Origin: Croceibacterium_A sp964439725
GTDB taxonomy: Bacteria > Pseudomonadota > Alphaproteobacteria > Sphingomonadales > Sphingomonadaceae
NCBI GenBank assembly: GCA_964439725.1
Contig: CAYTPY010000001.1
Location: forward strand, 1-64,000
Reading direction: 5' to 3'
Length of the DNA: 64,000 nucleotides
In this document: in pieces, positions 50,166-58,051 of the stretch
Numbering within the stretch: position 1 is the first letter of the stretch
How the letters are laid out: the number at the start of each line of letters is the position of its first letter
Made by a program: the position numbers and the translations under genes
Notes under the pieces: model-generated
What the model was told of the DNA's origin: nothing
Seen by the model: the letters and a program-made list of their open reading frames with translations, nothing else
Databases searched by the model: none

Positions 50166-51677
50166 GTGCCCCGCGCCCCGATCCAGAACATCGTCATCGT
50201 CGGCGGCGGCACCGCCGGCTGGATGGCGGCCGCCGCCTTCTCGCGCTTCCTCGATGACGGCCGGCGCACGATCACCCTGATCGAGTCCGAAGAGATCGGC
50301 ACGATCGGCGTCGGCGAGGCGACGATCCCGCCGATCCGCGATTTCAACCAGCGCATCGGCCTGGACGAGCGCGAGTTCCTCGCCGCCACCGGCGGCACGA
50401 TCAAGCTCGGCATCGAATTCCGCAACTGGAGCAAGGCAGGCGAGCGCTATCTCCATCCGTTCGGCGATCTCGGCTTCGATTTCGAAGGCGTCGGCTTCCA
50501 CCAGTTCTGGCTCAAGCACCGCCTCGGCGCGCTCGAGGACTATTTCCTCACCGCGCCGATGGCCCGGCGCAGCCGCTTCGCCCATCCTTCCACCGATCCG
50601 CGCTCGCCGCTCGGGCAACTGACTTACGCCTATCACTTCGACGCCGGCCTCTATGCGGCCTTGCTCCGCCGCTTGGCCGAAGCGCGCGGCGTGCGGCGGA
50701 TCGAAGGCAAGATCGTCCACGTCGACCAGGACCCGGGCAGCGGCCACGTCCGTTCGGTTCGGCTCGAGGACGGCCGCGAACTCGCGGGCGACCTGTTCAT
50801 CGACTGCTCGGGATTTCGCAGCCTGCTCCTCGGGCAAACCCTGGGCGTTCCGTTTCACGACTGGACCCATTGGCTGCCCTGCGACCGGGCGATGGCCGTG
50901 CCGACCGAGCGCACCGATCCGATCGTCCCGCTGACCCGCGCCACCGCGCACGCCGCCGGCTGGCAATGGCGAATCCCGCTCCACCACCGCACCGGCAACG
51001 GCATCGTCTACCCGAGCGCCTGGCTGTCCGACGACGACGCGCGCCAGGTGCTCCTGTCCAATCTGGAGAGCCGCCCGCTGGCCGAGCCGCGCGTGCTGCG
51101 CATCGCCACCGGCGTGCGGCACGTCCTGTGGGAAGGCAACGTGATCGCCCTCGGCCTCGCCGGCGGCTTCATCGAGCCTCTGGAATCGACCGCGATCCAT
51201 CTGGTCCAAACCGCGATCACCAAGCTGTTCTGGCTGTTCCCGGACAGCGGCTTCGACCCGGTCCTGCGCGCCGAGTTCAACAAGCTGATGATCGAGCAGT
51301 ACGAATATATCCGCGATTTCGTGATGCTCCACTACTACGCCAACCAGCGTGACGATCCGTTCTGGCGCGAGATGGCATCCATGCCGATCCCGGACTCGCT
51401 GGCCCACAAGCTGGAGCTGTTCCGCGGCGGCGGCCGTATCCGCCGCTACGATCACGACTTGTTCGGCGTGCAGAGCTGGGCGGCCGTCATGCTCGGGCAG
51501 AACGTGCAGCCGAGCGGCTACGATCCGCTGGTCGATTCGATGGATCAAGCCAAAGTCACCGCGGCCATGCAGCAGATCGCCGATACTTATCGCGGCATCG
51601 GCGAACGCGCCCCGGACCATGCCCAGGCGCTCGATAACTTCTGTAAAGGCTTGCCGCGCCCCGCCGTTCAAGGCTGA
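50166..51677 (+). CDS. Flavin-dependent (tryptophan-type) halogenase homologue 1
   Basis: 503 residues from GTG 50166. GGGTAGWMAAA (residues 13-23) binds FAD. GVGEATIP (48-55), Lys80 in TIKLGIEF (aligning with the catalytic Lys79 of RebH/PrnA), GWQWRIP (the WxWxIP motif) and FIEPLESTAIHL (EPLEST) are all kept. Known members chlorinate or brominate indoles using a separate flavin reductase; none is encoded nearby. Homologues beside TonB receptors in Xanthomonas, Caulobacter and Brevundimonas have unclear physiological substrates. It follows the xylanase gene by 41 bases in the same direction. Confidence 0.88.
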   Translation: MPRAPIQNIVIVGGGTAGWMAAAAFSRFLDDGRRTITLIESEEIGTIGVGEATIPPIRDFNQRIGLDEREFLAATGGTIKLGIEFRNWSKAGERYLHPFGDLGFDFEGVGFHQFWLKHRLGALEDYFLTAPMARRSRFAHPSTDPRSPLGQLTYAYHFDAGLYAALLRRLAEARGVRRIEGKIVHVDQDPGSGHVRSVRLEDGRELAGDLFIDCSGFRSLLLGQTLGVPFHDWTHWLPCDRAMAVPTERTDPIVPLTRATAHAAGWQWRIPLHHRTGNGIVYPSAWLSDDDARQVLLSNLESRPLAEPRVLRIATGVRHVLWEGNVIALGLAGGFIEPLESTAIHLVQTAITKLFWLFPDSGFDPVLRAEFNKLMIEQYEYIRDFVMLHYYANQRDDPFWREMASMPIPDSLAHKLELFRGGGRIRRYDHDLFGVQSWAAVMLGQNVQPSGYDPLVDSMDQAKVTAAMQQIADTYRGIGERAPDHAQALDNFCKGLPRPAVQG

Positions 51678-51687
51678 GGCCGCTCGC

Positions 51688-52854
51688 CTACACCCCGCGG
51701 AAAACCTCCGATAGCCGCTCTTCGCTCATGGCCATCGCAGTCAGGTCCGCCTGCCGAGGCCGTGTCCCGTTCGCCAGGAACCAGCTGATCCAGTGGCCGG
51801 GCGGCAGCGGATCCTCGTCGCGAAAGGGAATGCGCCCCCGCTCGCTGAACTGCGCGCGCAACGCCGCCAGGCCGGATGGAACGGAGCCAGCGAGCCCCCA
51901 ACGGGCGGCCGCCCAGTCGAGCAGGAAATCGTGCACGATCGCGCTGCGGCGGTTGTACTCGGCCGCCTCTCGTCCGCTCGCGCCGGGCCGCGGAAGCAGT
52001 TCCAGCGCCCGTACGATGCCCGCCAGCGCTACCGCCAGCGGTTGCCCATCGAAGGTTTCGCACTGCACCGCCGCGCGCCCCACGCGCAGTAGCTTGCCGT
52101 CCATCGCCTGCACGACACGCCCGGCAGTCGCGGAATCCGCAGCCCAGCGAGCCTCCGCCTGCCAGGCCGGGGTGCTCCACGTCGCCTCACCGGCGCCCAG
52201 CCGGATCCGTTCAACCGCAGACGATCCCGCGCCCGGTTTCTCCACCGTCCAGGCGAAGGTCCCCGGGACGCCATGCAACTCGGCGCGATCGGCGGCATCG
52301 CGCTCTGCCGAAATCACCAGGTCGAACTCGGCGGTAAGCGAGGCTGCTTCCGGGGCTTCGGGCCTGAGTTCGACGCCGATGCTGGTCGCCATCTCGGCCA
52401 ATAGCGCCTGGTAGGCGGCGCCATCGAAGCGCACGCCCAGCCCGTCGATACCGGCCCGCGCAGCGGCGCGTCTCGCCACCTCGTTCCATCCGGGGCCCGA
52501 ACCCCCAGCGGTGCGGCGCAGCCACAGTTGGTGCAGCGCAGCCCCATCTACATAGGGCAGCTCCTCCACCGGGATGAAGCGAAGCGGTGCCAGCTCTCCG
52601 CGCTGGAAATCGCTTTCGCCCACGTTGACGGCCCCTGCGCGGCGACGGAACAAGCCCTCGTCGAGCCCGACGAGGCGGTGGAAGCGGTGAAGGAAAGCGG
52701 CCGCGGCGCCCGGGTAGTCCGGCCCGGCGTCGGCGCCGGAAAACAGCATCACCCGCGCATCGGGAAGTCCGCGGCGGAAGGCAATCGCTGCGGCCAGCGC
52801 GGCGATGCCGGCGCCGACAACGGCGACATCGCGAACGCGCGCAAGCCCGGTCAT
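51688..52854 (-). CDS. Degenerate halogenase-like FAD protein
   Basis: 388 residues. The N-terminus VAVVGAGIAALAAAIAF is a Rossmann FAD motif and FLHRFHRLVGLDEGLF follows the halogenase layout, but the hallmark residues are gone: the catalytic Lys position reads Asn (AVNVGES), WxWxIP is replaced (FAWTVEKP) and EPLEST is missing. It is also about 120 residues shorter than its neighbours. The start overlaps the stop of halogenase homologue 2 (ATGA), so both proteins are made together. A pseudoenzyme partner or a different flavin reaction is possible; neither is established. Confidence 0.75.
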   Translation of the reverse strand: MTGLARVRDVAVVGAGIAALAAAIAFRRGLPDARVMLFSGADAGPDYPGAAAAFLHRFHRLVGLDEGLFRRRAGAVNVGESDFQRGELAPLRFIPVEELPYVDGAALHQLWLRRTAGGSGPGWNEVARRAAARAGIDGLGVRFDGAAYQALLAEMATSIGVELRPEAPEAASLTAEFDLVISAERDAADRAELHGVPGTFAWTVEKPGAGSSAVERIRLGAGEATWSTPAWQAEARWAADSATAGRVVQAMDGKLLRVGRAAVQCETFDGQPLAVALAGIVRALELLPRPGASGREAAEYNRRSAIVHDFLLDWAAARWGLAGSVPSGLAALRAQFSERGRIPFRDEDPLPPGHWISWFLANGTRPRQADLTAMAMSEERLSEVFRGV

Positions 52855-54377
52855 GAAACCTCCATCATGCCGGCCGACTGCAGGAACGCCTTGTGCGAAG
52901 GCATGGCGGCCGCGCGCCGGGCCAGTTCCGCCCGCAAGTCCGCCATCGCCCGCTCCAAACGCTCGCCGGAAGGCTGATCGGCCCGCTGATCGTAGCCCGA
53001 GGGAATCACGCCCTGCCCGAGATAGACGGCGACCCAGCTCGGCTCGAGGAACAGCCCTTCGCCATAATGCTCGATCCGGCCGGCTTCACGCCACAGCTCC
53101 AGCTTGCTTTGCAGGCTATCGGGCACTTCCATCGTGCGTACGTGGTTCCAGAACTCGGAGTCGCTGCGCGTGGTTGCGTGATAGTGCAGGATCAGAAAGT
53201 CGCGGACGCGGTCGTACTCGTAATCGACCAGCCGGTTGAACTCGTCGCGATCGACCGGCGACACCTTCCCCGTCGGGAACAGTTCGACCAGCCGGGTGAT
53301 GGCCATCTGCGTCAGATGGATGCTGGTCGATTCCAGCGGCTCCAGGAACCCGCTGGCGAGGCCGATGCTGACCACGTTGCCGACCCAGCTCCGCCGCCGC
53401 CGCCCGGCGCGGAAGCGCAGCACGCGCGGATCGGCCAATGGCTCGCCTTCCACTGCGCCCAGGATCGCACTGCAAGCCTCGTCCTCCGACAAGTGCGCGC
53501 TCGAGAACACGTATCCGTTGCCGACCCTGTGCTGCAGCGGGATGCGCCAACGCCAACCGGCCGGCATGGCCGCCGCGGTGGTATAAGGCAGGATCTCGCC
53601 TTCGGGGGATTGGCACGGCAGCGCCGCAGCGCGGTCGCAGGGAAGCCAGCGCGACCAGTCCTCCCAATTGTCCTCCGCCATCTTGCCGATCAGCAGCGAG
53701 ATGAAGCCGGAGCAGTCGATGAACAGGTCGCCTTCGATCACCTCCCCGCTGGCCAGGGTGACTGACACGAGGTCTCCCGTCTCCGCGTCGCGCGTAGCAT
53801 CGACGATCCGCCCTTCGGTGCGCACCACCCCGGACGCCTCGGCCTTGCTCCGCAGCAGCGGACCGAACCGGTTGGCATCGAACTGGTAGGCATAGCCCCA
53901 GCTATTGGCGACTTGGTCGGGCCCCGGCTCAGGCCGCGCGAACCGACCCGCCCGCGCGGCAATGATCGGTAGAGAATAGTCTTCGATCGAAGGCGCACCG
54001 CCTGCGGCGCGCGCCCGAAGCCAGTAATGGTGAAAGCCCACTCCGGCGAGCGGAAAGCCGTAAGCGCCAAACGGGTGAATATAGCTTTCGCCCTCCCGCC
54101 CGAAGCCGCGAAATTCGATCCCGAGCTTCAGTGTGGCGCGCGTCGTGCGGATGAACTCGGCTTCGTCGAGCCCGATACGCGAGATGAACGCGCGCAGATG
54201 AGGCAGGGTCGCCTCGCCCACCCCGACGATGCCGATCTCCGCCGATTCAATCAGACGAAGGGACACGGTCCGGCCGAGAAACCGCACGAGAGCAGCGGCG
54301 GTCATCCAGCCGGCGGTACCACCACCGACAATCACCACCCGCTGGACCTCTTGCCCATCGGCTCCCTTGTCAGACAT
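52851..54377 (-). CDS. Flavin-dependent (tryptophan-type) halogenase homologue 2
   Basis: 508 residues. GGGTAGWMTAA near residue 18, GVGEATLP, Lys84 in TLKLGIEF, GWRWRIP and FLEPLESTSIHL keep every canonical halogenase motif. It is encoded downstream of the TonB receptor gene on the same strand, after a hairpin, and is coupled to the degenerate paralogue. A halogenated product is plausible but the substrate is unknown. Confidence 0.88.
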   Translation of the reverse strand: MSDKGADGQEVQRVVIVGGGTAGWMTAAALVRFLGRTVSLRLIESAEIGIVGVGEATLPHLRAFISRIGLDEAEFIRTTRATLKLGIEFRGFGREGESYIHPFGAYGFPLAGVGFHHYWLRARAAGGAPSIEDYSLPIIAARAGRFARPEPGPDQVANSWGYAYQFDANRFGPLLRSKAEASGVVRTEGRIVDATRDAETGDLVSVTLASGEVIEGDLFIDCSGFISLLIGKMAEDNWEDWSRWLPCDRAAALPCQSPEGEILPYTTAAAMPAGWRWRIPLQHRVGNGYVFSSAHLSEDEACSAILGAVEGEPLADPRVLRFRAGRRRRSWVGNVVSIGLASGFLEPLESTSIHLTQMAITRLVELFPTGKVSPVDRDEFNRLVDYEYDRVRDFLILHYHATTRSDSEFWNHVRTMEVPDSLQSKLELWREAGRIEHYGEGLFLEPSWVAVYLGQGVIPSGYDQRADQPSGERLERAMADLRAELARRAAAMPSHKAFLQSAGMMEVS

Positions 54378-54441
54378 CCCTCACCCGGCCGGTCTCTCTT
54401 TTTCGCGTCTTTGCTCCCACCGACCGCCCTTCAATGCAAGA

Positions 54442-54467
54442 AAGGCCAGCAATTGCTTGCTGGCCTT
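54442..54467 (-). terminator. Hairpin between TonB receptor and halogenase genes
   Basis: AAGGCCAGCAA (54442-54452) and TTGCTGGCCTT (54457-54467) form a perfect 11-bp stem with a TTGC loop. The tail on the minus strand (TTTCTTG) is only weakly U-rich, so it may attenuate rather than fully end the receptor transcript, lowering expression of the halogenase pair behind it. Confidence 0.6.
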
Positions 54468-54495
54468 CAAGGTGTCCTGATTCAGCCGGGAGACT

Positions 54496-57400
54496 CTAAA
54501 AGCTGAAGCGCAGGATTGCTGTGTAGCGTCGGTCGTTCATGTACCATCCGCGCGGAATCCGCCGGACGTCGCCATCCCCATCGGCCACCGCCGCTTCGGT
54601 CTTGGTGATGGAGTTCAGCAGGTTCACGCCTTGGACCCCGAGCTTGATCTGGTCGGTGATCGACCAGGTGATCGATGCGTCGAGCTGACCGTAGGCGCTC
54701 TGGAAGATCGGATCGTAGGGCACGATCACGTCGCGCAATGTCAGCAGGTAGCGCGAGCGCCAGTTGTACGAGGCCCTCATCGACAGCGGCCCGACATCGA
54801 TGAACGGGGTCACGTTTATGGTGTGCTTCGACAAGCCCTGCAGTGGGAAGTCCTCGCCGGAGATCGTCGATACGCGCCCCGCGCCCACATCCGGATCGGT
54901 GGCGGACAACGTGCTCTGGGGCACCCCGCTCGACTTCACGAAGGTATAGTTCGCTTGTAGTCCCAGCCCACTCAGAAACCCGGGAAGGAAGTCGTAGGTC
55001 TGCTGATAGGTCAGCTCGAAGCCAGTGATCTTGCCGGTGTCGTCCGAGTTGACCGGGCTCGTGACGACAGCATCGTAAGTCTGCCCGCCGTTGGTAAAGG
55101 TCGTCTCCACGACATCGTTGGTGAGGACGTTCTTCAACCGCTTGTGGAACACCGAGCCGGTCAGCTGGCCGACATTGGAGAAATACCACTCCGCTGTCAG
55201 GTCGAAGTTATCAGCCGTGATCGGAAGCAGGGTCGGATTACCGGCATTGAAGATGCCGCGCACCCGAACCTGGCCGGGCGCGATCGCTCCGTCGGAGCCG
55301 AACTCACCGGTTCCTGGCGCGACCGGGGTAATCACGAGCGGAATACTGTTCCCGTCGCTGTCGACGTTGTTGAGCACCGACATAGTGACCGGGAAATAAT
55401 TGCGCACTAACCCGAGCTCTGGCGGCGCGACGCCCTTCGAGTAGGCGGCACGGAACTGTAAGCCCCCACCTACTTCCAGCTTCAGATTGATGCTCGGGAG
55501 CCAGTAATCGTAGTCGGTCCGGAAATCGTTCTGAACCACCGCGCCATTCTGGAACGCAGCGAGATTGGCGAGACCCTGAGCACCGAGCGCGCAAGCGGTA
55601 CTATCGAACGGCTGGCTGGGATCGGCGATCACCTCGTTGATGGTGTTTCGGCACGTCTCCGCGGACGGCAAGGCGCTCGCGTTCTGGTATTCAATGAAGC
55701 CTTGTGAATCGCGCCGCGTCTCCGTGTAGCGAAGCCCGACATTGCCGCTCAGGTTCATGCCCGAGGCGAAGTCGTTGTCGAAACGCAGCATGACGTAGGC
55801 CGCCTTGTTACGCTCTTGTTGCGGATTGACCTCACCCAATGTGTAGGGCGAGTTGCCCACGGCGTTCGGCCGGTCGTAAAGCGACCGCCACCCCCCGTTG
55901 ATGATTTCGCCGTTGGGTCCCGTTGTAGTTGGTTCCCATTCGCGATTGATGGCGTTCGCATAGTCGACATACTCGTCGTAGTTCGTCGCGGGGTTGCCGG
56001 CATAGAACAGACGGCATTCGCCATTCATCGGATTGGGAACGCTTCCGCGGAAGAACCCATCGAAACAGAATGCCTCATAACCTTGTAGCGGAGCACCGCC
56101 GCGGCCGCCTTGCACACCGTCGACCGGATCGTCGAGCCACACCGGCCCGCCGTTACCCCACTGCTCGGACAGGCGCCCCCAGTTGTAGGTAGAGAAGCGC
56201 GCCGTCTGGCTGCGGTCCGCATAACGCACGCCGGCGCGCACGGAACGGAGGAAGCCTTCGTTCGGGAAAGAGAACTCCCCGTCCAGACGAAGGGCGTCAC
56301 TGTTTCCGGTGCTCCCTTCGATATGATCCATCGCCGAACGGTAGAAGCTGTTGAACGGATCGCTGAAGCTCTGGTGGTCACCGCGGTAATATGCGGGACT
56401 GTCACCAGCGCTGCCGGGGGCGCCCGGACAAGGTACCGTGGCACAGGTTTGCGGCGGCAGGAATTGTATCGTCGGAAATTTGGACCCGTTCAGATCGATG
56501 AAGGCATCCTGATAGGTCGAAGTCCAAAGGCCGTGGTCGAACACATCCTGGAAAGATTCGACGTGCTGGTAATCGAAGCTGAGCGAGAAGGCATCGGTCG
56601 GCCGGAATATGAAATTCATCGCGTAATCGCTCGTGACCGACTGGTCCTTGCGGCCACGCTTGATGTTGTTGGACTGCAGGCCGAGCTCGGGCGTCCGGAT
56701 TCCGCCTGCACCGAGAGCGGTATTCTGGTCGTCACGCCAGCCGGTCGGGCCGGTGATGGTTCCGCTGTCGAACAAGCCCGTCTCGTCGATGGTGAATGAC
56801 GTGCCGGCGGTGGCACGCGAGTCGCCGTTGTCCGTGACGTTGTCGGTCGCGATCTCGACGACATGCTCGTTCCACGCCTGACGCGCGTCGGAGCGCAGGA
56901 ACTGGAACGTTGCCTCCATCCGGCGGTCCTCGCTGCGCCACTGCGCCGCCGCTGCATAGCCGTACCGCTCGCGGTCGAACTCCTGGGTTCCCATCACGGC
57001 TCCGCGGGGGAACAGCACGCTGCCTTGTGCCGTGGCGCTGCCGAACGGCACCACGTCGGTACGTGTCCCATCGCTGTAGAGCGTCCGCGGCCGGAAGCTC
57101 GAAACCTGGAACCGGTCCGCGCGGCTGAACAACTGGGAATAGGTAAAGCTGGCGAGAAGGCCGAATTCACCTCCGGGCGTGTCCCACCGGTTGCTGACCA
57201 GGATGGCCCCGGTCGGCGAGGCCTTCTTCGCAAAGTCGCCGTAGTTCAGCTCGAGCGAGCCGGCGATGACTTGGCCGGCGCTGTCGAACGGCAGCCGGGT
57301 CCGGAGGTCGACGACGCCGGCGATGCCGCCTTCGATGCGGTCTGCCGACGGGCTCTTGTAGACGTCGACGCCGCCCAGCAGTTCGGACGGCACGTCGGCA

Positions 57401-57852
57401 AATCCCAAGGCGCGGCCGTTGTTCGCGGTGAAGGCCTCGCGTCCGTTGAACTCCGAGCGAACGTAAGTGAGGCCGCGAACGACGACGCCGGAGCCTTCGA
57501 CCGAGAAGTGATCGGGGTCGACGCCCGCGGCGAAGCGGTTGATCGAGATACCCGGAATGCGCTGCAGCGCCTCGGTCACCGAACGGTCGGGCAGCGCGCC
57601 GATGTCTTCGGCCGTCACCGAATCGACGATGGTATCAGAATTGCGCTTGATGTTCTGGGCCGAGCGGAGCGCCTCGCGGAAGCCGGTGACGATGATCGCG
57701 TCCTCGCCCAGCTCCTCCTCTGCGGGGGCGTCCTGCGCCAGGGCCGGTTGCGACAGGCCAGCGGCCGTAAGCACCAGGAGCGACGCTCCCAGCTTCAGCG
57801 CGCCTTTTCCGATGGTGGACGGATCGCGCGATGCGGAATGTATGGACCTCAT
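54496..57852 (-). CDS. TonB-dependent receptor (Xanthomonas/Caulobacter type)
   Basis: About 1118 residues from ATG 57852, which follows GGGGGAGGAAC. Signal peptide ends PALAQDA. The TonB-box region EEELGEDAIIVTGFREALRSA is followed by the plug (ALQRIPGISINRF, GVVVRGLTYVRSEFNG, EGGIAGVVDLRTRLPF) and a large barrel ending YTAILRFSF. No STN domain, so it imports without sigma signalling. It is the likely porter for xylan-derived oligosaccharides: two TAGCGCTA operators lie 52 and 77 bases upstream. It is divergent from halogenase homologue 3. Confidence 0.96.
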   Translation of the reverse strand: MRSIHSASRDPSTIGKGALKLGASLLVLTAAGLSQPALAQDAPAEEELGEDAIIVTGFREALRSAQNIKRNSDTIVDSVTAEDIGALPDRSVTEALQRIPGISINRFAAGVDPDHFSVEGSGVVVRGLTYVRSEFNGREAFTANNGRALGFADVPSELLGGVDVYKSPSADRIEGGIAGVVDLRTRLPFDSAGQVIAGSLELNYGDFAKKASPTGAILVSNRWDTPGGEFGLLASFTYSQLFSRADRFQVSSFRPRTLYSDGTRTDVVPFGSATAQGSVLFPRGAVMGTQEFDRERYGYAAAAQWRSEDRRMEATFQFLRSDARQAWNEHVVEIATDNVTDNGDSRATAGTSFTIDETGLFDSGTITGPTGWRDDQNTALGAGGIRTPELGLQSNNIKRGRKDQSVTSDYAMNFIFRPTDAFSLSFDYQHVESFQDVFDHGLWTSTYQDAFIDLNGSKFPTIQFLPPQTCATVPCPGAPGSAGDSPAYYRGDHQSFSDPFNSFYRSAMDHIEGSTGNSDALRLDGEFSFPNEGFLRSVRAGVRYADRSQTARFSTYNWGRLSEQWGNGGPVWLDDPVDGVQGGRGGAPLQGYEAFCFDGFFRGSVPNPMNGECRLFYAGNPATNYDEYVDYANAINREWEPTTTGPNGEIINGGWRSLYDRPNAVGNSPYTLGEVNPQQERNKAAYVMLRFDNDFASGMNLSGNVGLRYTETRRDSQGFIEYQNASALPSAETCRNTINEVIADPSQPFDSTACALGAQGLANLAAFQNGAVVQNDFRTDYDYWLPSINLKLEVGGGLQFRAAYSKGVAPPELGLVRNYFPVTMSVLNNVDSDGNSIPLVITPVAPGTGEFGSDGAIAPGQVRVRGIFNAGNPTLLPITADNFDLTAEWYFSNVGQLTGSVFHKRLKNVLTNDVVETTFTNGGQTYDAVVTSPVNSDDTGKITGFELTYQQTYDFLPGFLSGLGLQANYTFVKSSGVPQSTLSATDPDVGAGRVSTISGEDFPLQGLSKHTINVTPFIDVGPLSMRASYNWRSRYLLTLRDVIVPYDPIFQSAYGQLDASITWSITDQIKLGVQGVNLLNSITKTEAAVADGDGDVRRIPRGWYMNDRRYTAILRFSF

Positions 57853-57903
57853 GTTCCTCCCCCGAGCACCGGCTGCCAGGATTGACTCCCAGTCGGCCGC
57901 AAG

Positions 57904-57917
57904 CGGTAGCGCTACCA
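57904..57917. promoter_or_regulatory. Candidate LacI-family operator (CGGTAGCGCTACCA)
   Basis: CGGTAGCGCTACCA contains the perfect palindrome GGTAGCGCTACC. It is 52 bases upstream of the TonB receptor start and shares the core of the xylX operator. Confidence 0.82.
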
Positions 57918-57928
57918 TTTTTGCTGCG

Positions 57929-57942
57929 GGTTAGCGCTACCT
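57929..57942. promoter_or_regulatory. Candidate LacI-family operator (GGTTAGCGCTACCT)
   Basis: GGTTAGCGCTACCT, 25 bases from the operator at 57904-57917, also upstream of the TonB receptor. Two close sites suggest cooperative binding. Confidence 0.78.
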
Positions 57943-58015
57943 AATCGCCCCACCTTATGGGATGCAGCGACTTTCCTCAAGCCTGAAAATACCTTAGCGA
58001 CAATGTCACAGAAGC

Positions 58016-58029
58016 CGGTTGCGTTACCA
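58016..58029. promoter_or_regulatory. Candidate LacI-family operator (CGGTTGCGTTACCA)
   Basis: CGGTTGCGTTACCA matches the palindrome at 57904 at 12 of 14 positions and lies 22 bases upstream of halogenase homologue 3, ahead of its GGGGGGAGAG ribosome-binding site. It links that gene to the xylan regulon. Confidence 0.65.
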
Positions 58030-58051
58030 TCGGCGACATGGGGGGAGAGAC

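Noticed and set aside
50403..50420. Loss of the catalytic lysine in the halogenase homologues (GIEF in place of IKF)
   Set aside because: Counting along RebH places Lys79 at the first lysine of that segment (SYKVAIKF), which is conserved here as KLGIEF; only the second, non-catalytic lysine is changed.
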